From Streptomyces sp. NBC_01549 (GTDB lineage Bacteria; Actinomycetota; Actinomycetes; Streptomycetales; Streptomycetaceae): DNA of 64,000 nucleotides. Location of the stretch: NCBI RefSeq assembly GCF_026339955.1, contig NZ_JAPEPW010000001.1, positions 7,275,001-7,339,000 of the forward strand, given 5' to 3'. The position numbers and the translations under genes were made by a program. The notes under the pieces are model-generated. The model did not search any database. It was not told the origin of the DNA and was given only the letters and a program-made list of their open reading frames with translations. Position 1 is the first letter of the stretch, and every line of letters begins with the position of its first letter. Positions 8,170 to 16,906 of the stretch are shown here, in pieces.

Positions 8170-10101
8170 ATGCGGTCGCGGGTGCGCGCGCTGCTCGCGG
8201 TAGGGGCCATCGCCGCGGCACCCGCGCTGCTCGCGCCGACCACCGCCGACGCGGCGACACCGGACGGTACGCCGGACCGGACGAAGACCGTCGCCTCCGG
8301 TGAGACCTGGGAGGTCACCGAGATCACCCGGCTCGACGAACTCGTCGTGGAGGACGGCGCCGTCCTCACCGCTCCGGAAGGACAGATCCTGTCCCTGACC
8401 GTGGACGGAGTGGAGACGGGCTCGGTCCTGGACGGCACGTACGGCTGGACAACCGTGATCGCGGCGGGCGCCTATCGCGGCGACATCGTTCTCACCCCAG
8501 CTGCGGAGCACCTGGAGTCCTTCGCGGGCGCCACTTTCCATCTGCGCCAGGGCGCCTACGTCGGCGCCGACGGTGTGGTCGAGGGGAAGTCGGTACTGTC
8601 GAGCGTGCGCGGCGGCAGCCTCACCCACGCGTACGCCCAGGACGCCACCCTGACGTCCACCGGTGAGGCGTTCAACGGCTTCTTCGTCGCCGACGGCGCC
8701 TCGTACGCCTTGGATAACCTGCACGTCGCCTTCGACGGCAACGGCCGTCTGGACTTCGCCAGTTACGGGGCTGCCATGACCGGTGCGGGCAACGGAACCC
8801 GCCTGGTCGTGGCCGCCGGTGACAACACCCTGGGCGACTGGGTCGCGTGCGAGGTGAAGGGGCTCATCGCGCCGCAGATCCAGTTCGATCTGCGTCTGCC
8901 GATGACGACCTGGTAGGGCGGTTACCTCCTGGTCGGCTGCGGCGGCAACTGCGGCGTGGTCACCTCGGGCAGCGCCCCCGCCGCCACCGGCTGCCTCCTA
9001 CTGACCGACGGCGCCCTCGCCGTGGCCGCGGACAACCAGGGTCACTACGAAACCAGCATGAGTTCCGGCCTGTTCGGCACCGACGCGACCCTCAAGGTCG
9101 ACTTCGGGTACAAGTCCGAGCACCAACTCGCGGTCGTGGCCGAGGACATCATCCAGCGCTTCTACGGCCGGTCCGTCACCCACTCCTCCTACGACGGCTG
9201 TTCGCACGGCGGTTATGAAGCCCTCACCGAGGCCCAGCGGTATCCGACGCACTTCGACGGCATCGTCGCCGGAGCCCCCGCCAACAACTGAACCGCGCAC
9301 ACCTTCCAGCACGCCTGGAACGCCCACGCCGTCTTCGCCGGCGAAGACGGTCCACGCTGACCACGGGCGAACTCAAACCGCTGCACGCCGTCGTACTGGA
9401 GGCATGCGACGCCGGCGACGACGGAGTCATCGAGGACCCGCTCGCCTGCACCTGGGATCCGGGCAGCATCGCGTGCGCCGGCGGCCAGACCTCCACCACC
9501 GCCGACTTCTGCCTGACGTCCGCGCAGGTCACCACAGTGCGCGAGCTGTACTCGGGTCCGCTCGACGAGCACGGAAAACTGCTCGACCCCGGCTGGCAGT
9601 TGCGGCGCAACGAGCTGAACTGGGCGGGTGTCATCGTCCCGTCCACCACGACCGGCTCGACGACGAACCAGACCAACGTCAACGAACGGGTCCGCTACCT
9701 GCTCTACCCCGAGGCACACCCCGAACTGTCCTGGAGAGAGGTCCAATTCACCTCCGCCGCCTATCGGAAACTGATGAAGCTGAACGAGGGGACGATGGAT
9801 GCCACCGACCCCGACCTCTCCGCGTTCAAGGCGGCCGGCGGAAAGTTGATCATCTGGCAGGGCCTTGCCGACCCGAACATCTCCTCCGTCGCCGCCATGG
9901 CTTACCACCAGGCCGTGGAGAAGCAGATGGGCGGCCCGGCCGCCACCAAGGACCTTCGCCCGGCTGTTCCTGCTGCCGGGGGTCGCGCACTGCGGCGGCG
10001 GCCAGGGTTCGGACAGCATCGAAGGAAGGCGTTGGCGGCGTCGGCCGGCCTCCTCGGCCGCGGCGATGAACGCCCTCGACTCGGCCCTGAGCGCAGTTTG
10101 A
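8170..10101 (+). pseudogene. secreted tannase/feruloyl-esterase family protein with extra N-terminal domain, multiply disrupted
   Basis: The start ATG follows GGGGAG and encodes a Sec signal peptide (MRSRVRALLAVGAIAAAPAL, cleavage probably after TADA). Residues up to about 230 form a repetitive beta-rich segment (VVEDGAVLTAPEGQILSLTV, AGATFHLRQGAYVGADGV). The tannase domain follows: APQIQFDLRLP, GYLLVGCGGNCG, the CSHGG nucleophile motif with YEALTEAQRYPTHFDGIVAG, and later GGKLIIWQGLADPNIS and FLLPGVAHCGGGQGSD. The frame is broken by TAG at 8914-8916 (CAG in the ancestor would fit), TGA at 9289-9291 (replacing Trp in NNWTAHTF), a shift near 9350 and one inserted C near 9950. The C-terminus after GQGSDSIE is degenerate. 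The ancestor hydrolysed esters of plant phenolics outside the cell. Confidence 0.8.
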
Positions 10102-10185
10102 CGAGCCTGTGCTGCTGGTCCTTCCAGCCGTGAACGCCTCTGCAGATCAGGTGGGTTGCCGATTTCGTAGGTGCGTACGCGGCTG

Positions 10186-10193
10186 ATTATGAT
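10186..10193 (+). promoter_or_regulatory. TATGAT -10-like hexamer, possible leaderless start
   Basis: TATGAT at 10188-10193 lies 7 nt before the GTG at 10201, the spacing expected when transcription begins at the start codon itself. There is no purine-rich ribosome-binding site before that GTG. No good -35 is visible 16-18 nt further upstream. Confidence 0.45.
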
Positions 10194-10200
10194 CTTCGTC

Positions 10201-10497
10201 GTGACTGTGCAGAATTCTGACAAGACGCTTTCCCGTAAACAGAGACTTCAGGAGAAGCAGCGCCGCCAGTTGTCGGTGGTCGACACCGTGGACAAGGCCG
10301 AGGTGAAGGTCCGCAAGGCGGAGGCCGAGCTGGCCGTGGCTGTCGCCGAGGCGGTGCAGGTGTTCGGCGACGAGCGGTCCGCGTCCGAGGGGCTCGATAT
10401 GCCGGTCGAAGCGATCCGGCGCTTCCTTGGTATGGCGAAGGACGAAGCGGCCGCTGCCGGCAACGTCGCCGAGGTCGAGGTCGCTGACAATCCCTGA
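10201..10497 (+). CDS. 98-residue charged helical protein, function unknown
   Basis: The GTG start gives MTVQNSDKTLSRKQRLQEKQ followed by a heptad-like Lys/Glu/Ala-rich helix (VDKAEVKVRKAEAELAVAVA) and a possible DNA-recognition-like segment, GLDMPVEAIRRFLGMAKDEA. It is intact among broken neighbours and transcribed away from the tannase remnant. An ATG at 10189 would add four residues but sits inside the presumed -10. The coiled-coil plus short helix-turn-helix pattern suggests a small DNA-associated or partitioning-type protein, but I do not recognise the family and assign no function. Confidence 0.6.
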   Translation: MTVQNSDKTLSRKQRLQEKQRRQLSVVDTVDKAEVKVRKAEAELAVAVAEAVQVFGDERSASEGLDMPVEAIRRFLGMAKDEAAAAGNVAEVEVADNP

Positions 10498-10897
10498 GCT
10501 CGGCGTTCAATCAGTGCGCCGGAGCCTGGTGCCGACCTTGTGATGGGCAGGCAGGGCCGTACACCTTCGGTGCCCGGACCACACACATGGTCCGGGCATC
10601 GCACCGTTCGTCCTGATCGGTCTGCACTGCCTGCCAGATGTTGTCGTACCCACGTCGGCAGCGTCGCCGACGCGACCTTCCTGCGCACCGCTCTGACACC
10701 TGTGGCGGGCCGGCGACGTGAAGGGCTTGTCGAGCACGTCGTCGCAGGACACGTGCCGTCTGAAGAACTGGGACTGCCCGGCCGCTCAGCGACAGCCTTC
10801 GTGGCAGCTGCTGTCGGCGTGTTGACGTGCGCATCCTCGATGACCCCTGCGTGTCGCCTCGTGTCGCGGCAGACGGGCTGGAGTCGGCCGCGTCCTG

Positions 10898-11111
10898 TGG
10901 CCATCGGCCGCGCGTCGATGACCTCGTGGGTGTCCAGGTTCAGCCAGTGGGCGAGGCAGAGCCAGCTCTCGCCGGTCGGGAGAAACGGGATGTCGCCGAC
11001 CGGCTTGCGGCTCACGCGCTGTCCCAGACGCCGCAGTTCGGCATGGACGCGCGGGACGCCGCAGGTCTGGCAGGAGGCGACGTGGATGACGGTGATCTCG
11101 TCGGCAAGGGC
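10898..11111 (-). mobile_element. IS3-family OrfB transposase remnant
   Basis: The frame reads EITVIHVASCQTCGVPRVHA then ELRRLGQRVSRKPV, which resembles the AIHAASRxTYGxPRVHAEL segment of IS3-group OrfB, followed directly by GDIPFLPTGESWLCLAHWLN, the catalytic-core strand usually written GDITYLPTxEGWLYLA. About 60 residues that normally separate these two blocks are missing, and the downstream part (10500-10897) is unrecognisable. No terminal repeats are visible. At 11111 it joins in frame to the broken hydrolase, so the element arrived in, or recombined with, that gene. Confidence 0.6.
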
Positions 11112-11320
11112 CTCTGGCCCGCTCGCCTCCGTTCGATCGCCGCAGCCGGCCAGGTCAAGTCTGCGCATTCAACGCCGAACGTGGCGAGAGACTATGCCGT
11201 CCCAGACGTACTGGTCATCCAGGGGCCGTGGACGAACATTGCGGCGAGTACACCTTCGCCCGGGCGTAGGAACCGCACATCACTGTGCCCGATCCGCTCC
11301 GCCTTCGTCCTCGCTCTCAC
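11112..11320 (-). pseudogene. alpha/beta-hydrolase remnant, degraded copy of the gene at 20261-21457
   Basis: The order of fragments matches the intact homologue: AERIGHSDVRFLRPGEG and MFVHG, then in another frame DDQYVWDG, then LDLAGCGDRTEASGP. The intact copy has RTERIRTSDVRFRRQGEG, VFVHGFLDDQYVWD and LDLAGSGDRTQASGP. The GTGA overlap with the upstream flavin reductase stop (11317-11320) is also conserved. At least two frameshifts and the join to IS3-like sequence end the gene after about 65 codons. Confidence 0.7.
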
Positions 11321-12040
11321 TTTCCGGGAGCGGACGTCGAGCCCGAGGGGGACCAGTCCTTGGTGTCGATCGGGGACCAGTCGGTCGGCTTCGCGTCCAG
11401 GCGCTCCATCGCGCCCGCGCCGCGCCGCGAGCAGTTCCTCGTCAAGCGGTGTGGTGAAGACGTTGTCGACCAGGGTGTATTCGGCGGCGAGTCGGCCGAC
11501 GGCCGGCAACGCGGCGGTGTCGACGCGTCCGCGCTCCAGATACAGGTCGTCCCTGATGTGGAACCGCACCACCCTGCCCCACGCGACGTGATCGACCCCG
11601 TCGTCCCCGACCGGAATGATGCGGTCGACGACGCACTCGAAGGAGATCGGCGCCCCCTTGACCCGGGGTGCGCGCACCACCACGGACGGCTCCTTCTCCA
11701 GCCCGAGCGCCTCGAACTCGTCCACACCCGGGTCGAACTCGAACGCCGAACTGTGCATGGCGTCAGCCTGCGGCAGCGTCGCCAGGTTGGTGACGAATTC
11801 CCCAGTCTCCCGGATGTTGTTGTATGTATCCTTCAGCGTCTGCCCGTCGGCATGCGGCTGCAGTGTCAGCGAGACCATGGGCGGCTTCCGCCCGACAGCG
11901 GTGAAGAATGAGACGGGTGCGAGGTTGGCGACGCCCTCGGGGGAGACCGTGCTGACCCAGGCCACGGCGCGCGGAATGATGCTGCCGATCAGCAGTTTGT
12001 ACGCGTGAGTGGGGTCGAGTTCTGCAGCGTCAATGATCAT
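11317..12040 (-). pseudogene. flavin reductase-like (FMN split-barrel) protein, copy 1, frameshifted
   Basis: Start MIIDAAELDPTHAYKLLIGS behind GGAGGTCTCAA. The split-barrel flavin-binding core is clear: IIPRAVAWVSTVSPEGVANL, SFFTAVGRKPPMVSLTL, TGEFVTNLATLPQADAM. It is nearly identical in plan to the gene at 21454-22183. Near 11420-11435 the frame is lost (LLAAR, then ERLDAKPTDWSPIDTKDW in another frame) and the true stop is at 11317. The break falls in the C-terminal tail, beyond the core, so a protein with a wrong tail of about 80 residues reading into the hydrolase could still be translated to 11192. Confidence 0.7.
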
Positions 12041-12208
12041 TTGAGACCTCCATCGGTTGCGGCACGGCCATTGGAGTCAACTGCGGCGACACGTGCGCAG
12101 ACGCGACCCGCGAGGCAGCGTCAGAGAGGAGGGAAAGGCTGCTCCGGCACTCCTCGTCGAGCCCTCCCTCAATAGGTGACGGCGCTTTCCGGGGCATGTT
12201 GCGGACCA
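12041..12208. promoter_or_regulatory. upstream region of flavin reductase copy 1
   Basis: This is 168 bp between the 3' end of the split dehydrogenase and the flavin reductase start. It carries the GGAGG ribosome-binding site at its left edge. No clear promoter hexamers or operator were found; the motif noted upstream of copy 2 is not present here. Confidence 0.3.
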
Positions 12209-12522
12209 TCAAGTCAGCATGCGAACAGGGGTTCCGGCATTCCATGTGGCGATGTCCTCGACCGCGTCCCGATAGAAGACCTCATACAGGTCCCGACTTA
12301 CGTAGCCGATATGGGGTGTCATCACAGCGTTGCTCAGTGAACGCAGAGGGTGATCGGCCGGCAGTGGTTCGCGATCGAAGACATCCAGCGCCGCTGAACC
12401 AATCCTCTTCTCGTCCAATGCCCTGAGCAGCGCCGCCTCGTCCAGCACGGGCCCGCGCGAGGTATTCACCAAAATCGCCGTCGACTTCATGAGGCCCAGT
12501 TCGTGCTCGCCGACGAGGCCTC

Positions 12523-12530
12523 GAGTTCGC
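12523..12530. repeat. 8-bp target-site duplication, left copy
   Basis: GAGTTCGC directly left of the ISL3 element, repeated exactly at 14050-14057 on its right side. Confidence 0.9.
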
Positions 12531-14049
12531 GGGTCTTCGAATTTAGTGGGGGTGTGCCTCCCGTCGGCTTCGCCGGGTGGTTGCGCAGCGTGAGCGGAGG
12601 CGTTGGTTCGCTCGGTTGCGGAAGCCGAAGGCGTTACGCGCTTCGAGCTTGATGAGGCGGTTGTTGCCCTCCGAGGCGGCGTTGGTGATCCCGGTGGTCA
12701 GGTAGGTCTCGATGCCGTCCCACCACTGCTCGATGGTCTCGGCGAGGGTGACGAGTTCGGGCAGGTGAGCGTGGTCGGCGACGTGGGCGAAGAAGCGGTG
12801 GCGGGCGGTGGAGATCGCGGAGTGGTCGGGGGTGACGTGCCTGCGGGTGACGGTCAGGCCCAGGAGGTCGCGCAGGAGTTCCTTGCCCTGCCAGGCCGCA
12901 TAGATCTGTCGGCCGTAGGTCCCCATGTACTCCAACTCGGTCTTGAGGAGCTCGCGTTGTTCGTCGGTGAGGTCTTCCTTGTTGCGGCGCAGGAGCTTGC
13001 GGACGCTGTAGATGCTGTCGCCCTTGCGGGCCCGGCGGCCGTGCTGTTTCCAGGTGAGGCGTCGGCGCAGGTCGGCGAGGTGGCGCTGGGCGAGTTGCAC
13101 GATGTGGAAGCAGTCCACGACCACCGCCGCGTGCGGCAGGGCACGGTGGACGGCGGCGCGGAAGGTGGAGCACAGGTCGATGGCGACGTAGCGGACCTGC
13201 TCGCGCCAGGCGGCGGGCCGGGCCGTCAGCCAGTCGGCGACGGAGGCGGAGTTGCGGCCCTCGACCTGGCCGAACAGGCCGCGCCCGCCGATCGCGTCGA
13301 CGAAGCCGATGTGCCAGGCGTCCGCGACCAGCTCCCACTTCTCCGTGTCCGGGTTCTGCTCCCACACCGGCTTACCCCGCCGGGTCTCGTCGATCCCGAT
13401 CGCCTCGGTCACCGGCGGCTCCTCGGGCAGGACCTTCGCGGCGTAGTCCTCGAAGCAGTGCTGCACGATCGGCCAGGACAGGCCCAGATCCCGGCCGGCC
13501 TGCACCACCGATCGCCCGCCGTCACACACCGCGGCCCCGGCCGCCCGCCGAAGCGCCCCGGTCGTACGCATCCGCGCGGGTACCTGGCCTATGGACTCGG
13601 TGAACGAGCGGCGGTCGCAGTCGAGTTCGGTGCAGTGCCAGCGTGCCTTGCGCCACCGGATACTCACCGGGCGCCCGCCGCAGGACAGGTGTCTGGGGGC
13701 GGTGGTGCGGTAGTCCTTCAGCCGGGTGGAGAAAACCCCGCACGAGGGGCAGGCCCTCGCGGACTCCTCGTTCGTCACGACGTATACCGTCGATCCGCCT
13801 GCCTTGTCGTCCTTGACCTGCGTCACACTCACCCCCTCCAGCCCAAGCAGTCGCGTCGCAGCCTCGTTGGTCCCGGTATCGTCGATGCTCAAGCCCGTGG
13901 GTTCTTCATGATCGGTTGCCTAGACAACAACCATGATCACGAAGACCCGCGGGCTCCTTGCGTCCAGGCCACCCACACCCCAGGCCCATCACGCTCGGTG
14001 ACTGAACGTCAGGCCGTCACCGCCGCACCCCCACTAAATTCGAAGACCC
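12531..14049 (-). mobile_element. ISL3-family insertion sequence, 1,519 bp, complete
   Basis: Both ends carry a perfect 24-bp terminal inverted repeat beginning GGGTCTTCGAATTTAGTGGG (12531-12554 and the complement at 14026-14049). The flanks are identical 8-bp target duplications, GAGTTCGC, at 12523-12530 and 14050-14057, the length usual for ISL3 elements. One transposase gene fills most of the element. The perfect ends and duplication point to a recent insertion. Confidence 0.92.
12543..13892 (-). CDS. ISL3-family transposase
   Basis: 449 residues with the ISL3 plan: an N-terminal zinc ribbon (ARACPSCGVFSTRLKDY ... RWHCTELDCDRRSFTE), a helix-turn-helix-like segment (GGRSVVQAGRDLGLSWPIVQ), then the DDE nuclease core with IGIDETRRGKPVWE, VRYVAIDLCSTFRAAVHRAL and VVVDCFHIVQLAQRHLADLR, and the C-terminal ITNAASEGNNRLIKLEARNA carrying the last acidic residue. 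The start is a TTG at 13892; no ATG is near and the ribosome-binding site is weak. The stop TAA at 12543-12545 lies inside the left terminal repeat. The frame is intact and probably functional. Confidence 0.9.
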   Translation of the reverse strand: MSIDDTGTNEAATRLLGLEGVSVTQVKDDKAGGSTVYVVTNEESARACPSCGVFSTRLKDYRTTAPRHLSCGGRPVSIRWRKARWHCTELDCDRRSFTESIGQVPARMRTTGALRRAAGAAVCDGGRSVVQAGRDLGLSWPIVQHCFEDYAAKVLPEEPPVTEAIGIDETRRGKPVWEQNPDTEKWELVADAWHIGFVDAIGGRGLFGQVEGRNSASVADWLTARPAAWREQVRYVAIDLCSTFRAAVHRALPHAAVVVDCFHIVQLAQRHLADLRRRLTWKQHGRRARKGDSIYSVRKLLRRNKEDLTDEQRELLKTELEYMGTYGRQIYAAWQGKELLRDLLGLTVTRRHVTPDHSAISTARHRFFAHVADHAHLPELVTLAETIEQWWDGIETYLTTGITNAASEGNNRLIKLEARNAFGFRNRANQRLRSRCATTRRSRREAHPH

Positions 14050-14057
14050 GAGTTCGC
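14050..14057. repeat. 8-bp target-site duplication, right copy
   Basis: GAGTTCGC directly right of the ISL3 element, identical to 12523-12530. Deleting the element plus one copy restores the dehydrogenase frame at this point. Confidence 0.9.
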
Positions 14058-14676
14058 TCACTGAGTACTACGTGAATGCTCAATACATCGGAGCGCATGA
14101 ACAATTTGTCTCGCGAAACGTATGTCGCTCCCTTCGCCTGTGCGTCCGCGGGTGTCAGGTTCTCGCTCCAGGCAATGGTCTCCATGCCGAAAGCGCGCCC
14201 GATCTCCGCTACCGCAGTCCCCAATCGCCCGAGGCCCAGAATGCCCAGAGTGGCCCCCCTGAGGCTCACCCCCAGCCCCTCTTGCCACCCACCTCGGCGA
14301 ACGGAGTCCACCTGCTGTGGGATCAAACGTGCCGCGGAAAGAATGAGCCCCCAGGTGAGTTCAACCGTCGGGTACGAGAAATATCCCGTACCGCACACGG
14401 TGATACCCAAACGATGTGCGGCATCCAGATCGATTGCCGCGTTGACTGGCCCGGTGGTGACGAGCAACTTCAGACGTGGCAATTTGTTCAGGGTTGAGGA
14501 CGGAAGGGAGTCCGCTCTCGCATGGCCACCACTACCTCGTACTCGGCGAGCGCCGTCACAACCGCCCCCTCGTTTTCGAAGGCTTCAGTGAAGACATGTA
14601 CCTCGGCGTGGAGCGAATCCCAGTCGGCCAGACCCAACGCAACGCCTTGATAGTCGTCCAGAATCGCGATTCGCAT

Positions 14677-15081
14677 GTGGTTTCCTCTCGTTTTTGACCA
14701 TCGGGCCGAAGTGTCGGTGGGTGGGGTTTGACCTTCTTGGTGCGGCTGGTCCGGCGAGGAGATGACCGATCCGGTAGGGAGAGTGTGTTGTGACGGAACA
14801 AGAGTCAGACGTTTCGACGGTTTCCAGGTTCGCACTCATGCCTCGGTATGAGGAATCACGTGCGGCACGTGGTCTCCGTGACCGTGTGTGCTACGGAATA
14901 CCGGAGGCGAGACATCGGGCGACGGCAGGGAGCGGGAGGCGCGGCCGGAGCGTGAGCGGCAGCCAGCCGCTGACTTTGCTCGGGACGCCGCGTTGAAGCG
15001 AGGACCGGGCCCGGCGCCACTCAGCCACCTCAACAGAATCCGACGCCGAACAGCGGACCGACAGGGCAGAGCCGATGCTGC
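14677..15081. other. 405-bp stretch with no certain gene
   Basis: It holds the promoter side of the split dehydrogenase. A GTG at 14790 with GGGAG eight bases upstream opens a plus-strand frame (MTEQESDVSTVSRFALMPRY) that loses protein-like character after about 35 residues; it could be the first part of a deleted gene. CACGTG occurs twice at 14857-14871, separated by CGG. Nothing else is recognised. Confidence 0.35.
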
Positions 15082-15264
15082 TCAAGGGCGGACGAGGACG
15101 GTGCCGACCTTGCCGGGCCGTACTGCGTGCTCCACGGCGTCAGTCGGCTCGCCGGATGCCCGCCTCTCGGCGGAGGACTCCGACTGCCGGCGGCAGATGT
15201 TCTTGCCTCGCAGCGTCAGCCACTTGTGCGGCAGCGTCGACGCGTGCACCGAGATCGACATCTC
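15082..15264 (-). pseudogene. quinone oxidoreductase (MDR superfamily), C-terminal remnant
   Basis: The translation EMSISVHASTLPHKWLTLRG ... SSAERRASGE ... TDAVEHAVRPGKVGTVLVRP matches the last part of the oxidoreductase at 26219-27160 (PISVHASTLLHKSLTLRG, ASPERRAS, ADAVEHAVRPGKIGSVLIRP). The roughly 30 residues between ERRAS and DAVEH are deleted, and everything upstream of the ISVHAS strand is missing. It is the tail of a second copy of that enzyme, truncated where ISL3-like sequence begins. Confidence 0.7.
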
Positions 15265-15368
15265 CGCACTCCGCCGGGAGATCACCTCCCGCGCCTTTCG
15301 CGGCCGCCACTCCACCGTCCGTGATGGGATCCGGTGTGGCCTGCAAGTCGGCGTCCGCAGCGGGACTG

Positions 15369-15528
15369 ACCAGTTCATTCGCGAGGATGCTCACGACACC
15401 TGAGCGGCATCCGCCTTCCGGAGTCGATCACCGAGGGCGCGGAGGTCGATCTGCCCGGCCTCAGCAGCTTCGCCGTCGGCCTGCATGGCGACTTCAAAGC
15501 GGTGACGGCCGGGCTGACCACCGATTGA
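15369..15528 (+). mobile_element. ISL3-type transposase, C-terminal remnant
   Basis: SFARMLTT followed, one frame over, by LSGIRLPESITEGAEVDLPG and LSSFAVGLHGDFKAVTAGLT resembles the C-terminal block of ISL3 transposases (FAxMLTxLxGxxLPxWI, LPxLHSFxxGLxxDxDAVTAGLT). A stop at 15526-15528 replaces the expected SSGAVEG motif. It differs from the complete ISL3 element at 12531, so it comes from another member. Its position against the oxidoreductase tail suggests it caused that gene's deletion. Confidence 0.55.
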
Positions 15529-15649
15529 CGGCTCGAGTACCGCGTGAAGGCGTTCAGCCGGACAGGGTGTCCGCAGCTGACCGGGGCGGGTGGGCGCGCT
15601 GGTGGTGCCGTGGCCTTCTCCTGGCTGTTGTCACATCGGTCAGACACGG

Positions 15650-16906
15650 TCAGACGAAGCTTTCTGCGATCGTGTCGGGATCTTTCGGCGGCACGGTGAA
15701 CGCCGGGTGCCGTGTGGTGCCGTTGCCTGGTACGGAGTGTCCTTCGTCGGTGTCGGCCCAGTGGGTTGTGGGTGTGTCGTCGGTTGTGGCCCGGTGTGGT
15801 GTGGGGCGGTCTTCTCCGGCCCGGTGTGGGGTCGGGGCGGCCTGGGGCGGTACGGGGGCCGCCGGGCGTTGTTTGGTGGTGCGGAAGGCCAGCAGGACTG
15901 CGGAACCCGCGGCCCACAGGATGAGTGTCGCCAGCGGGGCGAGGACGTGGGAGCTCTGGAAGTAGCTGAGGTCGGCGATGGCGCGGACGGCGGCGCCGGG
16001 GGGCAGCAGCGCCGACAGGGTCCGGGCTGCGCTGGGCATCAGGTCGGTGCCGACGGTTGCGCCGCTGGTGGAGTTGCCGACGGTCAGCAGCAGCAAGGTG
16101 GCGAGGGGGATACCGAGGGGGCCGACGTAGGTGGCCAGCATCTTCGTGGTGAAGGCAGCAGCGGCGGCCAGCAGGGCCAGGACGAAGGCGAGTGGGAGAT
16201 ACGGTGCGGGGACGGCGTCGAGGATGGGGCCGGCGATGGCGGCCGCGACAAGGCCCGAGGCCGCGGCGAAGACGGCCATCAGGGTGAAGCGGTGCCGCAG
16301 GTGGAGCAGGCTGCTGAGTCCTACGACGCTCTGGGCGAGGGCGAATCCGGAGAGGGTCACTCCGAAGGAGACGTAGAACCCGGCCAGGCCGCGGGCGTCG
16401 TATCGGGCGAGCGGCACGATGTCGGAGACGCTGAGGTGTTGATCGGCGCCGTGTGCGTAGGCGGTGACGAGTTTGGTGACCGCGGTGGTCGTGGACAGGC
16501 CGTTCGCGCTGGCGACGTCGAGTTTCAGGTCCTTGGCGTGGGGGCCGTTGCCGAGTACGGCCACCACGTCGCGGTGGCGCAGTGCGTCGCGTGCCTCGGT
16601 GGTGGAGTCGGCGCGCCGGACGTCGATCGAGTCCCCCAGGGCCTGCTGGACCTTGTTCGCCAGCCGGGGGCCCGTGACCGCCACGGGGATCTGGTGGGGC
16701 TGGGGGTCGTGCATGAGTCCGACGTAGCAGCTCACGAACGCGGAGACGATGACCAGGCTGATCAGGAACGGCTGCAGCCAGACGCGGATGGGCTGGCGGC
16801 GCCGGTGATGTGGGGGGTGGGGCTGGGGATGCACTCCGGGTTTCTCCATGACTGGTGGGTGATCGACGACCGTGGGACCGCTCGGGGTGACCGCTGGGTG
16901 GTTCAC
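15650..16906 (-). CDS. ABC-2/DUF3533-like integral membrane protein
   Basis: 418 residues if started at the GTG at 16906, which overlaps the malic enzyme stop by four bases (GTGA) and implies translational coupling; an internal ATG at 16849 is the alternative. The chain has a short cytoplasmic His/Pro-rich N-terminus, one membrane helix (WLQPFLISLVIVSAFVSCYV), an extracytoplasmic domain of about 150 residues (IPVAVTGPRLANKVQQALGD), then five or six helices (VSFGVTLSGFALAQSVVGLS to LAPLATLILWAAGSAVLLAF) and a long Pro/Thr/His-rich tail. This one-plus-five layout fits YhgE/Pip or DUF3533-type proteins related to ABC-2 permeases. No ATPase is adjacent. Substrate unknown. Confidence 0.65.
   Translation of the reverse strand: MNHPAVTPSGPTVVDHPPVMEKPGVHPQPHPPHHRRRQPIRVWLQPFLISLVIVSAFVSCYVGLMHDPQPHQIPVAVTGPRLANKVQQALGDSIDVRRADSTTEARDALRHRDVVAVLGNGPHAKDLKLDVASANGLSTTTAVTKLVTAYAHGADQHLSVSDIVPLARYDARGLAGFYVSFGVTLSGFALAQSVVGLSSLLHLRHRFTLMAVFAAASGLVAAAIAGPILDAVPAPYLPLAFVLALLAAAAAFTTKMLATYVGPLGIPLATLLLLTVGNSTSGATVGTDLMPSAARTLSALLPPGAAVRAIADLSYFQSSHVLAPLATLILWAAGSAVLLAFRTTKQRPAAPVPPQAAPTPHRAGEDRPTPHRATTDDTPTTHWADTDEGHSVPGNGTTRHPAFTVPPKDPDTIAESFV

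Larger units (their letters stand above)
12209..14676 (-). pseudogene. D-2-hydroxyacid dehydrogenase split by an ISL3 element and carrying a frameshift
   Basis: The ATG at 14676 follows GAGAGGAAACCAC and begins MRIAILDDYQGVALGLADWD. The NAD fold LGILGLGRLGTAVAEIGRAF and the catalytic set are all present: Arg in LVNTSRGP, Glu in DVFDREPLP, His in MTPHIGY. The enzyme would reduce a 2-keto acid with NAD(P)H. Two lesions exist. The IS sits at 12531-14049 with an 8-bp duplication; removing it and one duplicate rejoins LSERTRGLVGEHELGLMKST exactly in frame. A single C also appears to be missing near 14503 (RERTPF then SSTLNKLPRL in the next frame). Whichever came first, no full-length enzyme can be made. 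Confidence 0.8.
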
